Source of the DNA: Euborellia annulipes
Taxonomy: Eukaryota > Arthropoda > Insecta > Dermaptera > Anisolabididae
Direction: 5' to 3'
Assembly: GCA_023213315.1 (NCBI GenBank)
Contig: JAKCPI010005179.1
Coordinates: 1 to 64,000 of the forward strand
Length of the DNA stretch: 64,000 nt
Positions 32,930-44,129 of this stretch are shown one piece after another; the first letter of the stretch is position 1, and every line of letters starts with the position of its first letter. Below the pieces are notes generated by a model. That model was not told the origin of the DNA, made no database searches, and saw only the letters and a program-made list of their open reading frames with translations. The translations under genes and the position numbers were made by a program.

Positions 32930-33633
32930 AAAAATCTGGTGTGACTGATCGCACAGCACAACCTTTTCTTACCATTCAGCAAGAGAAAGTTGTGTACTGT
33001 GCTTGTCACACCAGATTTTTTGTGTCGGCATATATTTAGGCTCCGACAGTACGATACATTGGAATTCAAGATGTAAAATTTTTTTTTGTAGCTGGCTAAA
33101 TCGCTTAGGCCAAAAGCCAAATAAAAAAAAAAAAAAAAGATGTAAAATTTATAAGTATGGCGAAATATTTATATTTTGTTACCATGGCAAACATTTGTCC
33201 TATCTTTCCTATGGAGTACAAGAGTAAAGTGGTCTTCAGAAGATGTCAATGACAAAATGAGAACATACATTTTAAAGAGCATCTAAAAAATAGGTGATTT
33301 ATGAATTTTAAAAAAATCGTTGGAGGGAATTTTGAGAAAATCGAAAAAAGAAAAATTACATCAGTAAAGTACTAGTACTCTTTGGCTAATTTTGTCCAAA
33401 AGCTTCGTATCACGTCCCAGGGGCGTGCCTAACTTAAACATAAAATTTCAACCTCCTAGCTCTTTCCGTTCTTGAGATATTTTGTTCATAGACAGACCAT
33501 GTCGCGAAAACCACTTTTTTGGATTCAGGGGACCTCAAAACATCCAACAAAATCTTGACAACGAATTTTTGACATGAATCCAATACTTTCTCTCTCTATA
33601 TATTAACATATATAGAGTTAAGAGAAAGTAAAA
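32930..33633 (+). mobile_element. HP1 repeat, full-length (second of a tandem set)
   Basis: All modules present. The X-box is nearly intact (GTTACCATGGCAAAC). A 55-60-bp A-tailed insert interrupts it at about 33081-33140. Confidence 0.9.
33081..33140 (+). mobile_element. Tiny A-tailed retroposed insert
   Basis: GTAGCTGGCTAAATCGCTTA, GGCCAAAAGCCAAAT and an A-run are flanked by direct copies of GATGTAAAATTT from the host HP1. This is a heavily 5'-truncated retroposon 3' end with a 12-13-bp duplication. Confidence 0.75.
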
Positions 33634-33806
33634 AACTTTCTTTCCTTCGGTAATTGAAAGTTGTGTCTGTGCTTGTCACATCAGATTTTTTGTGTCTAGC
33701 TTTCCGCTGTAGGCTCTACATTATATAGATTTTTTTTTACATTCCACCCTTTTAGACCCTGGCCATTGGGAGATGAGCAACTATTTCCCATATTCTTCCT
33801 ATGAAG
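33634..33806 (+). mobile_element. HP1 repeat, third tandem copy, partial
   Basis: The tail of the previous copy runs directly into the inside of a head hairpin (AACTTTCTTTCCTTCGGTAA). HP1 similarity fades near the MITE at 33809. Confidence 0.7.
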
Positions 33807-33808
33807 TA

Positions 33809-34016
33809 CAGTGAGGGACAATATTAAGTTCCACCCATGTGTTTTCTACATGATATAATTTCGTTGTTTTTATAAAAGAAAATGAAAATCTTTATTGGAA
33901 ATTTTCTAGGTTTGAACCATGAAAATTTCCATTCAAAAAATACATATATTTTTTTTAAACAATGAAATAATCACAAGTAGAAAACTCATGGGTGCGACTT
34001 ATATTGTCCCTCACTG
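33809..34016. mobile_element. Tc1/mariner-type MITE
   Basis: Ends CAGTGAGGGACAATATTAAG and ATTGTCCCTCACTG are inverted, with TA on both sides (33807-33808 and 34017-34018). TA duplication and CAGTGAGGGAC ends are typical of Tc1/mariner elements. Non-coding. Confidence 0.88.
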
Positions 34017-34290
34017 TACATGTACCAAAAGATTTTTTTTTTTTAATTTCAAGTCAAAGAAAAATTTGAATTATTTTTTCCTCAATTAAACATTATATAA
34101 AGTACCTATATACTGTATTAAGAAGATTTGTAGAGTAGGGTGAATTTGAATTAATAAATATCTACGGTATAAAGGGATGTTTGCAGCCGAGGGGGATCGA
34201 ATTCTACATAAAACTACAAACAAAGAAAACTTTGTTTGTAGTGAAATATATTCACGAAACGAAAGATGGAGATACAGGCTTGTAGAATGT

Positions 34291-34450
34291 TTTTTTTTTA
34301 ACACTCACACTTTACTCATTCACACTCACACTCACGCACACAGTCTTTTCGGCAACTCAGGCCATATAAGACTTTGACGATATCCGTTATTGATTAATAT
34401 TCATATTGGGGGTTTAGGCATTTCTATTTAAGCCATTTGGTATCCAAATG
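34291..34450 (-). mobile_element. SINE-A, 5'-truncated copy
   Basis: T-run, AACACTCACACTTTACTCAT, CAGTCTTTTCGGCAACTCAG and GCCATTTGGTATCCAAATGA, then the match ends before the B-box. Confidence 0.82.
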
Positions 34451-34599
34451 AATTTTTTTTTAATTATAAATAAATAGGGGAGGCGAGTGCAGAAGAAGGC
34501 TCTGGCAAAAACAAATTCCACCTCCAAAAATCACTATGACACTGATGAGAGATAAAAGTTTAAGAATATTTTCTATTATTTAATAAAAATTTTATTAAA

Positions 34600-35400
34600 T
34601 ATTCTAGGAAAACTAAATTCCCTGTTAGGGTGGTAGAGGGTGAGGAGAGAGAGAAAGTAATCCATTTGCTTAAAAGTAAAAATTTTACAAAAAAAAAAAA
34701 ATTATTTTAAATTTTATTTTTAAAGAAAAATACTATTTTGTTTATTAGAAGGGGTGATTTATACCCTTTCTCACCCTCCCCATGGGGTACAAGACTTCAT
34801 CATATAATTAATAATTAAAAATTGGATAATTTTATAAGTATATGTTAAGAGAAAAAAAAAATTGAAAATAAAAATTTAATTCGTTATTAAAATATTAATT
34901 ACCTTAATAATGATGATGACCAGACGGGGTGTGGTGTACTCAGGTTGGGGGTTGAACGTCTTATTTGCACAAATCACAACACAATATAAAAAAAACTAAA
35001 CACACGAGAGAGAGAGAGAGTGGAGCTGAACCGAATGACTCATGGCTCGACTCACAAACAACTAACTAAAAAACAGACCGCCTGCAGGTAGGCAGCAAGC
35101 ACGCACGGTCTAGAAGCATTGCTCTCTGAGTGCCCAAGAAAAATATTATCAAATCTCTATTTAAAAAAATTCCATTTACTTGCAAACTAACGGGGTTTTA
35201 TTCCGTTGGGAATAAATTCGAAATTAAATAACTATTAAAGGACTCACTTCATAAACCCACCCTTAAAACTCACCGCAATTTAAATAAAATACTTTCAAGT
35301 GTTATTTTTTGTGTTTATTTATTTATTAGGGATAAATTTGAATTAAAATAATTTTTAAAGGACATATTTTATTTACTCAACCCTATTATCAATAAATACT
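34600..35400. repeat. Diverged copy of the satellite-bearing block
   Basis: Matches 4650-6270 in order: GAGAGAGAAAGTAATCC region, GGGGTGATTTATACCC, TTGAACGTCTTATTTGCACA, GAATGACTCATGGCTCGACT and TGCCCAAGAAAAATATT. It is followed by about 1.5 units of the 120-bp satellite with TTATTTATTTATTAGGG. Confidence 0.75.
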
Positions 35401-35418
35401 TATTTTTTATTAAGGTTT

Positions 35419-36101
35419 TTTTACTTTCTCTTACCTCTATATATGTTAATATTAATATTATTGTTAATATTAGGCGTTAGAGGAAGATAGGGGGTGGGGG
35501 AAATGCTTTCCTTCTTTCATTATCATATAAATCAACACTTTTTTTTTAACGAAATAAAAATTTAATATTTAAGAAAGATTTTTTGATAATTAAATTTTTA
35601 TCCAGGAAGAACTTGATTATCTGTTTTTCTTACTTTCTCTCTTCTTTTTAAGATGAGATTTTTATTATATTATTTATCCTTTGGGGATTATAAAAATTTA
35701 TTAAAAAGTTTCTTTTAAATAAAGGATGCAATTTAATGAATATTTAAATACAGTGTATAATAATATTATCATCAATTATAATAAAGAATTGTTTAAAAAA
35801 AAAATATTATTTTTTTTCCTATCTATACGTTTAGGCTACTATATGTATCAATAAAGCCTATCTATCTTATATATATATATATATATATATTTATATTTAG
35901 GCCTATATGAAAGAAAATATTGAATTCATGTCAAAAATTCGATGTTAATTAAGATTGGAAATACACGATTTGTGTCTAAATATGACTTCTTTTTTTCGCT
36001 TAAATAAAACGGAAAAGATAGTTAATTAGTTAAAAATATTTAAAATTGAAATTTGTTATTAATGAGCCAATGATTTTGATCATTTATCTAATTAGCGTTA
36101 T
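35419..36101. other. AT-rich DNA with HP1 tail scraps
   Basis: 35419-35455 (TTTACTTTCTCTTACCTCTA) and 35909-35975 (TTCATGTCAAAAATTCGATG) are minus-strand HP1 tail fragments. An (AT)n run lies at 35872-35890. Confidence 0.55.
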
Positions 36102-36845
36102 TTTTTACTTTCTCTTACCTCTATATATGTTAATATATAGAGAAACTATTGGTTCCATGTCAAAAGTTCGATGGCAAGATTTTGATGGATATACACGTTT
36201 TGAGGTCCCCTGAGTCGAAAAAGTGGTTTACGCGACATGGTCTGTCTGTGTGTGAGTGTGTCTGTGAACAAAATATCTCAAGAACGAAAAGAGCTACGAG
36301 ATTGAAATTGTTCACAGACACACTCCCCCCTGGGATATAACACGAAGCTTTGAACAAAATTGGCCAAAGAGTACTAGTACTTTACTGATGAAATTTTTCA
36401 GTTTTTTTTTCCGTTTTCTTTAAATTCGCTCTAACGATTTTGATTAAAATTCAAAAATCAATTCATTTTGCTCTCAAAATTGTTTGAAACACACTTAAGA
36501 GCCTACTTTTTTTTTTTTTTTTTTAAACACTCAAACTTTTTTCTCACACACACATTTACACAGTCTTTTCGGCAACTCAGGCCATTAATTGTTAAGACTT
36601 TACGATAACCGTTAATTATTAATATACTAATATAATGGAGGGCCAGGCATTTCTATTTAAGCCCTTTGGTATCCAAATGGCTTAAATAAAATCATCCGAC
36701 TGCCTGGGGTCCGAACCCGCGACTTTTGGTATAGGGCCTACTCTTATATTTCATAGGAAATCTGGTGTGACAAGCACAAAACACAACTTTTTCTTAATGA
36801 AGGTAAGAGAAAGTTGCCTGCTGTGTGACCAGTCACACCAGACTG
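36102..36845 (-). mobile_element. HP1 repeat, minus strand, split by SINE-A
   Basis: Tail hairpin at 36102, then the usual order to CAAAATTGTTTGAAACACAC. It is interrupted by SINE-A (36508-36735) and resumes at GCCTACTCTTATATTTCATA with the head hairpin to about 36843. Confidence 0.85.
36508..36735 (-). mobile_element. SINE-A inserted in HP1
   Basis: T-run, AAACACTCAAACTTTTTTCT, CAGTCTTTTCGGCAACTCAG, GATAACCGTTAA and GGGGTCCGAACCCGCGAC (B-box, reversed). It is truncated just 5' of the B-box region. The 7-bp duplication GCCTACT flanks it (36501-36507, 36736-36742). Confidence 0.85.
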
Positions 36846-37245
36846 TTTTAAGTGGACATATATTTAGTTTCCACCGATATATTAAAATTCAAGATGTAAA
36901 ATTTATAAGTATGGAAAAATATTTATATTTTGTTATCATGGCAACTATTTATCCTATATTTCCCATGAAGTACAAGCAAGGGCGGATACAAGGGGGGGGG
37001 GTAAAGGGGGTAATTACCCCCCTGAGATTTGAAAAAAAAAAATTATTTTTAATGTAAAATTTTAAAAAATTAATACTTAAAAATTTGTTTTGCATTTATA
37101 TTCTGGCAAACAAGTACAGAATGTGCCTTTAAATTTCCGAAATTAAGAAAAAATAGTGTGCTGCGCGACCAGTCACACCAGATTACCCCCCCCCCCGAGA
37201 AACACCTCTGGATCCGCCCTAGAGTACAAGGGTAAAGTGTGCTTC
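36768..37245 (+). mobile_element. HP1 repeat, plus strand, sharing the head hairpin
   Basis: The head hairpin at 36768-36843 serves the minus copy on its left and a plus copy on its right (AGTGGACATATATTTAGTTT, TTTTGTTATCATGGCAACTA). A hAT MITE splits the plus copy at GTACAAG. HP1 ends at about 37245 in a T-run. Confidence 0.75.
36977..37222. mobile_element. hAT-type MITE (hAT-M1), second copy
   Basis: Ends CAAGGGCGGATACAAG and CTCTGGATCCGCCCTAG with an exact 8-bp duplication AGTACAAG (36969-36976, 37223-37230). It carries the HP1 head in minus orientation (GCGACCAGTCACACCAGATT). It is an inverted relative of 27364-27630 and sits inside an HP1 copy. Confidence 0.9.
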
Positions 37246-37249
37246 ATTT

Positions 37250-39720
37250 TTTTTTTTTTTTTTTGAAAGCGTAATTTTTATGGAAAGCCATACATTGTTA
37301 ATCTTATTTTGTGATAGTTACATTTTCCATAACGCATACGAAGCTTGGAAAAAGTTTGTGTTTAAATCCCCAAACAGATTTTTCTTAATAAATCCCTCAT
37401 TTCTTTTTTTTTATCCATATTTATTTCCATCTCATCCCTTAGAATATTAATCATACTCAATGAGGCAAGAAAAGAGAGAGAGATGATCTCAATTAGGATG
37501 AAATGGCCGGTGACTTTTGAATGCCATCTCTCCTTTCCATTTCTCTCTCTCTCTTTCTCTCTTATTAACCGCGAGTTCATCTGCAAAAACCCTCTTCTGG
37601 ACCACACAATTGTCCTGTGGGACACAAAAGCCGCCGCCTTGATACAATAGCATCGTTTCCTCTCTCTCCCGACAAGAAAGATCTGTTTTGTGTACGAGAA
37701 ATGTATATATATACTTATATATAGAGTATGTACTATGTTCCTACATATACAAATGGACAAATACATTATACAGCTTGTTTAGCATTTAAATGGAGATGAA
37801 AACATATGTTTTTTTATTATTATTATTATCATAAGGAATTGGAAAGATGCTTTTTAAATACTTATAGGGTGCGCCAAAAAAGGTATTTTATTTTTAAATG
37901 AAAAATAAAATAAAAACTTAAACAAATATTATGAAGTCTGAGAAATTGTAAGTATTTTGGGCTTTTTTGGAAAGGAATCGAATCAGTGAAAAGTTGGAAA
38001 ATTCTCTACAAAAAATCAAACAAATTTTTTTTTTTTGTACTAAGAGTAAAAAGTCCAAGGGAGATCGCACGAAATTCATTTGTCGCAGTCTTCGAAACTA
38101 AAGGCTTAAAAGGGCGAATCCTTGTCTATAAAAAAATATTTTTGAGAATACTCGGCACTTGGAGCTATGAAAAACAGAAGTTCTTTTTTACAAAACAAAG
38201 AAGATATGTTTAAAAGAACAATATAAACAAAAAAAAAAACAACACTTGTTTTGAGTTCAAAATGCGACAATATCCTAAGTTAAAAAAGATTTCTAAAAAA
38301 ATTGCAAGATAAAATATTGAATTCTGCGCTATAAAAACACTTAGGAGTTCAATTAAAACGACCCCTCTTTTGATTGTTTAAATATTATTACATTATAATT
38401 AAATTCAAAAATAAACTGCTTCTAATTTTTTATGAGAATGTACCAACATAGGGGTTCTATTAATTAAGACTTTTAGTATAATTCCTGCTGACGGTGGCTT
38501 TATCAGATTAGATTTTGAAGATACCACCAGTATAATAATAAGTAATTGAATTAGAAGTAAATAGAGTGAGCTGCTATTCAATTAACCTCTTAATACGGCC
38601 CCAATTCATTCATTCATTAGGCAAATTCGTGGGATGATCATTTAAATAAATCCGATTACATATTTGGCATGCAAAAAGGACCATTATGTAATCGAATGAT
38701 GACGTCATTCGTGCTGATCCAGATGATTAAGAAGCAAAGTGGTACGAGCATTATATGGACCAGCAGATAATGGAAAAGTATTGTAATAATAATACTAAAT
38801 TTAAAAATGAGATTTAGAAGAAATTAATTCATAATTTAGTACACTAGGATTATAAAATAAATTTTCTACACCAAATCAACTAAAAAATTTCATTTAAAAA
38901 GAGCCTAGAGACAAAAATAAAAAGCCATAAACGTTTTTATATTTGGGGGGGGGGTTGGGGGGTGTTATATACGGTAAGGTATATATAGTTAGATTATATA
39001 TACTCATCGTATATTGTGTTGAGATCCCCCTCGAGAGGTTGGATTTTGTTTCTTCTTCGTATTTAAATCCTTCTGCCATTTTCCTTTTGTCTCTTCGCCC
39101 TAAGAAATATGGAAATGGCTGACGTTCAGCTCTAAACCCCATCGCGGTTTAACCTTCTCGTGTTCTTTCTTTTCTTCAAGATGGAATTTTACTCAATATA
39201 CTGTATTATTATGTAAGCTTTTTAAAGAAATTGATCCTCTTTAGTATGTATGTATAAATAATTTTTATTCATACAAGTGAAAATAAAACGAATGTTTTAA
39301 TAAAATTAAGAGAAATGTTTTATTTTAAATTTTTTCGCTCTTCTATCAGCATGTCGCGTTACAAGTCGTGACGTCAAAGACCGTGACGCTACAAGCCATG
39401 ACGACAAAAATAGGAAAGTTGGAATTTAATATTTGACGAATTTGACGAAAATAAAAAAAAAAATTGTGAGATTTAATCATCAATTTTAAAATTGATAATA
39501 TATAATTTTTAAAATAATTTAAAATGATTCAAATCTTCAATTGCTAAATAAATATTGTTCTCAGTTTTTAACATGCGCCTATTGACTTCCCATTTTCCAA
39601 TTATTAAGTTAGATTAAAAACGCGATTTTAATACCCTTAATTGAATAATTTTCTGAAAATTTTCAGTTAAACGCCTACGACCCGAAAAAAAAGTTTCACT
39701 TGCATCGTGGTTTCATAAAA
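37250..39720. other. 2.5 kb of mostly single-copy DNA
   Basis: No repeat families recognised. More complex stretches lie at 37480-37700 (GATGAAATGGCCGGTGACTT, CGCGAGTTCATCTGC), 38600-38760 (GATTACATATTTGGCATGCA, GATGACGTCATTC with a CRE palindrome) and 39000-39180. These may be regulatory or exonic. The 134-codon minus frame at 37362-37766 includes simple-repeat CT DNA and shows no protein features. Confidence 0.4.
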
Positions 39721-39723
39721 CCA

Positions 39724-40216
39724 CACAATGATTTTTGTCCTTTCGGCATTTCAGGCCTTAGAGACTCTATACGAGATATTTGAATTCGATATACCATCTA
39801 TTACAATAGTATTGAGACTAAAGCCTGGTAGTTAGGCAGCCAAAATAGCACACTCTCATCTTGCTTGTATGAAAAATAACTTTTTCAAAGCAGACAATAA
39901 CCCAAACGACCCTTTTTAACAAAAAAAAAGGTCAAAAAGGGTCGTACGGCCTATTGTCTGCTTTGAAAAAGATATTTCTCACACAGACAAGAAAGCTTTA
40001 GTGTACGTGTGCTATTTGGGCTACCTAACTACCCGGCTTTAGTCTTAATACGATTGCAATTGATGTCAGATGTGCCTCTTTTGTGGGGAAACTTGGTTGG
40101 TATCTAAATGATTTAAATAAATTCATCGGACTGTCTGGGACCCGAACACTCGCACCTTGGTTTCCAGACTATCATTATTGACATTTGTCTACACCTCTAA
40201 CCTCTCGACCACGGGG
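39724..40216 (-). mobile_element. SINE-B split by a fold-back MITE
   Basis: The 3' part (TCCTTTCGGCATTTCAGGCC) is at 39724-39800. The 5' part is at 40068-40216 (AATTCATCGGACTGTCTGGG, ACCTCTCGACCACGGGG). The MITE at 39801-40067 separates them. Head and body match 28152-28390. Confidence 0.75.
39801..40067. mobile_element. Fold-back MITE inside SINE-B
   Basis: Inverted arms of about 115 bp share AGACTAAAGCC(T/G)GGTAGTTAGG, AATAGCACAC, TTTTTCAAAGCAGACAATA and ACGACCCTTTTT. The loop is an A-rich stretch. The two arms differ at several sites, so it is not young. Superfamily not assigned. Confidence 0.82.
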
Positions 40217-41699
40217 AAGGGGAGTGAGTTTAATGAATTCTGATAAAGAAATGAATTTTGAAATTTTTTTTTTCTAATCTTTATAAATTTCATAAATTTG
40301 AACATAAGTTGAAAGCAAAATAAATCCTGCTAGTGCACGATACGTATTAAGTCGTTATTTTCCCCTCTTAAATGTTTTATTTTTATTACTCTTCGATAAG
40401 AAGATAAATAGTTTTAATAATATTTACATTTAACGTCCCAATAGACGAAACCCAACCAAGATGGCGCAATGTTAACGCTGGTGGCTTTTTATTGAAAATT
40501 CTCACCCTCATAGTTTTATTTATTAAGGCCATATTTCATGGGCTCTATTATTAATAATATAAAGATGTCTCCTCTTCTTCTTGTGGAGGGCTGGAATTAG
40601 AGGAGATAAGTCCCGGGGAGGGTTATTAAGCAATAACCGGGCCATGAACCGAGGACTCCTCCAACCTGGCTGATTTATGCAATTTAGAAGGGATACTTGG
40701 AATTCTTGGGGGCTTACGATTTATGCACTTGAAACGCCTCACACCCCCAGAAGTAACAAACATTCAGTGGAAAGGGGATGGGGAGAGAAAAAAAATGCTT
40801 TAATTTTTCACATTTTCATTCCATTCCATGTGGCAGCAGCAGTAGGAAGATTTCGTTCGTTCGTTGTTTCCCTCGGGTTTATTTATTTACATGCATTCCA
40901 AAATGTAAAGTATTAATTACAGGCAGCACTAGAAAAAACAAACGATGACGCCTGTCTGTTTGAATATATATATTACGGCAAGTTTGTTGCTTAAGAGATT
41001 AAAAATTAAATTACGATTCTCTCAGAAATATAAATAACAGTTGTAATATATGTTAAAATTAAATTGTTTTGTTTTTAACAAGTGGCTCTTTAAATTCTAG
41101 AAGATTATTAAAACAATACAAATCAACATAGATGTACAGAATTATAAATTTGTTCTATAATTAAGAATAAAGAAAAAAAGACTGTCAGACTAGAATAATT
41201 ATCATAATTTTGTAAATATAACCTGAAAGAATTGACGGCCTAAATATAGAATAGAAGTACCTAATTAAATGTAAATCCACCAGAGTGATAAGGCAATCAA
41301 ATATTTGAAGGGCTCTTCCTAAGAAAAGAAGTGGAAACAACTTCAATATGAGCTTAATCCCTATATAAGTATTTAAATAACTATAGTTATATATTATATA
41401 TATTGAAGTACTAACAATACTGAATTTCTTTTGAGCGAATTTATCTTTGCGATTATTCGAAAAAGAAATTAGAATTTTTATTATTTACAAAACGGACAGA
41501 CAGCACGATAAGATTTTTTCCCTAAAACTTAATAAATATTTTTTTTAGCCGTTTTTAATATCCTCGGTGGCTAGGTCCAACAAACACAAATTTTAATACA
41601 ATAACAACAAATAAAACAAAACAAAAGGAAAAAAATAGAAATGTAAGCCCATTAACAAACAACATGTTCATGCATTTCCATCGAAATAAATATATATAA
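40217..41699. other. Single-copy DNA with a complex stretch
   Basis: 40540-40900 is GC-richer and complex (GGAGGGCTGGAATTAGAGGA, CAATAACCGGGCCATGAACC, CATTCCATGTGGCAGCAGCA). It has no second copy and no supported exon. The remainder is AT-rich. Confidence 0.4.
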
Positions 41700-42200
41700 C
41701 ATGTTTCGAAGTCCCCTGCGATCAAAAATGTGGGTCCCTTATATTGGTCTGCCTGCGTGTAAATATTTTAAGCATGAAAGAATTGAGCTACTGGATTGAA
41801 ATTTTATATTTAAGTTAGGTACCCTCCCAGAAACTTAAAATAAGATTTTGAACAAAATCGGCCAAAAAGTACTAGTACTTTACTAATGTACTTTTTAAAT
41901 TTCCTCAAAATTCGCCCCAACGATTTTGATTAAAATTCATAAATCAATTATTTTTTAGAAGATCATCAAAACAATCGATCTTCAAAATGAAGAGTCTATA
42001 TTCTCATTTTGCTCTTAAAATCTTTTGAAGCACACTTTACTCTTGTATTACTTGCATGAAATGCAAGCGATCAAGTTTGGAACTAAGGTGCTATGGGAAA
42101 CTAAATATATCTCGACACTCTGGTCTCGAAAAATCTGGTGTGACTTACCCTTTGGTAAGAGAAAGTTGTGTATTGTGCGACCAATCACACCAGATTTTTT
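41700..42200 (-). mobile_element. HP1 repeat, diverged, tail hairpin lost
   Basis: Starts at TTTCGAAGTCCCCTGCG, then GGTCTGCCTGCGTG, the AAAAGTACTAGTACTTTAC block and a head hairpin with GGTGTGACTTACCC at the left and CGACCAATCACACCAGATTT at the right. The X-box region is deleted. Confidence 0.82.
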
Positions 42201-43544
42201 GTTCTTCATGTTCATTCAAGTCATTTATTCATATCGTCAAGCCTAATATTTTGAAGCTTTTTGTTTATCTTTTGTATGAAAATTTAAAAAAAACGCTTCG
42301 GCAGCATCCGGAAATAAATAAAAAAATTATTTCCATTTTATAGGAATATTCCAGTTTAATGGAAATAAATTTCCAAGTTATTTCCTCAATTAATTGATTT
42401 TTAACTAAGTATATATCAATTTGATTAATTTAAATTTAATCATATATCGGCCCATATAATGTTAAATCATTATTGATTAATAATTAATAACTAATTTGTT
42501 CAAATTATAAGTCAAAATTAACTTTAATATGAGGCCTTGATGCGAGAAATATAGCAAATTAGCATCAAGAGCCAATATAATTTGTTTTAAAGAAAAATTT
42601 AATTTTTGAAACGCCCTGTTTGTATTTATTTTTTTTATCTCTAAATATAATGAGTAAATTTTCTTTTATTTATGAATATTATTATTATATTCAGTAAAGT
42701 AAAAAGAGAGATGGAGAGATTTTATCTAGTTAAGAAATTGCCTATAAATTCTCCTTTATTAGGAATAAAAATTTTAACAGCTCGAAAACAAGTTTTGATT
42801 TTTTTTTGTTTTTTGGAATGCCATAAAAGAGATCCGAGCTACTGGAGTTGAGAAAAAAAAATTTTAATATTATACCACGCCCATATAAATTATTTTTGAA
42901 AATATAATCCTTAAAAAAATTTTATAATTAATTTAAGATAGACATAAAGGTTTATTTTAATTTGCATATAGTTTTTATTTTATCATTATGATTCATAAAA
43001 TATTTCTGAAATGATAGATAATAAAATGTATGAATTTTTAATTTCAATTAAAATCTTAAAAAGTATATTTAAAAGGGTGTTTAACTGTTTTATGGACGTT
43101 TGACATAAAACATTTTTATGTTACAAATTTCTTTGACATATAACAAAATTAGAAACATACTGTTATAAATTCATTTTATGTATCGGAAATACCAGAGAGC
43201 TCCGGAGAAACAAAAATTTTGAGTTGTCTACGCTTATTGGCCTATTAAAGATTTGATGTATTTCTTATAGAGAACTTGTAATAAAATTAATTCATGTTCA
43301 CCCTGTGTATATTTATATATTAATAGCAAAGTATTCATCTATCAGAAATTTAGTTTTCTGTTGAGCTAGAGCTAAATTGTGCATCCTTATGAAGAAATCG
43401 GTAATGTACGATCCCATAAAAATTTTTGAAAATTTAAAGTACGTTATTTGAGGTCCTAAAAAGGAATTTTCCTAAAAAGGAAAAACTGAAGTCCCCGAGA
43501 GGCAAGTCTTAAAGCTAGGAATAATTAATTGTAGGAAAATAAAA
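42201..43544. other. AT-rich non-coding DNA
   Basis: No repeats or genes recognised. Confidence 0.5.
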
Positions 43545-43604
43545 TAGTATATAAGAACCGTCGGCCAAAAATAAATACTTCTGCGTATTATCCGATTATT
43601 TGTA

Positions 43605-43640
43605 AATATTTCGATCCCAGTGATATAGAATCATCTTCAG
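43605..43640 (-). ncRNA. Hammerhead-like motif (left arm)
   Basis: The minus strand reads CTGAAGA (43634-43640) and GAAATATT (about 43605-43612), with an ATTC...GGGAT stem between. Confidence 0.45.
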
Positions 43641-43715
43641 TACAATCAACAGATGTTTTGCAAATCGTTGATTTCTCCCATCCAATAGGAAAAAATAGAT
43701 GAGCATCCATGAATG

Positions 43716-43961
43716 CATAGGCGTAGCCAGGGGGGGGGGGATTTGGACCCCCAAACCTCCCCATGGAACTCAAGTCATGACTAGATATTTAAGCTATATA
43801 ATACAAATTATATTTCATATAGGGTAAGAGAAAGTAAAATATAATAATTTACTCTAGCTAAAAAAAAAACCAAAATGATTTACAAATATCGTAAAATAAT
43901 CTTAAATTTTTGAAAAAATTTTCTTGAACCCCCCTATCAAAAATTTCTGGCTACGCAAATG
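43716..43961. mobile_element. hAT-type MITE (hAT-M3) carrying an HP1 tail
   Basis: Ends CATAGGCGTAGCCAGG and CTGGCTACGCAAATG with an exact 8-bp duplication CATGAATG (43708-43715, 43962-43969). The middle contains GGGTAAGAGAAAGTAAAAT (about 43821-43839), the HP1 tail motif. Confidence 0.88.
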
Positions 43962-44032
43962 CATGAATGCAATTTTTATAATGAACTATGGTTGGGAGAA
44001 AGTAACGATTTGCAAAACATCTGTTGATTGTA

Positions 44033-44070
44033 CTGAAGATGATTCCATATCACTGGGATCGAAATATTTA
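44033..44070 (+). ncRNA. Hammerhead-like motif (right arm)
   Basis: CTGAAGA (44033-44039), stem II candidate GATTCC...GGGATC, then GAAATATTT from 44061. AUAU could act as a two-base self-complementary stem III. Confidence 0.45.
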
Positions 44071-44129
44071 CAAATAAACGGATAATACGCAGAAGTATTT
44101 ATTTTTGGGCGACGGTCCTTATAATTAAT

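Larger units (their letters stand above)
43545..44125. mobile_element. Penelope-like terminal-repeat inverted pair
   Basis: Arms 43553-43685 and 43990-44122 are almost identical inverted copies (ACTTCTGCGTATTATCCG, CAATCAACAGATGTTTTGCA). Each holds CTGAAGATGATTCCATATC, then GGGATCGAAATATTT, fitting a hammerhead core with a GATTCC/GGGATC stem. A hAT MITE occupies the loop. Confidence 0.65.

Noticed and set aside
37362..37766. 134-codon minus-strand open frame
   Set aside because: It spans CT-rich simple sequence and AT-rich DNA and gives a K/R/I-rich product without motifs. Nothing supports coding.
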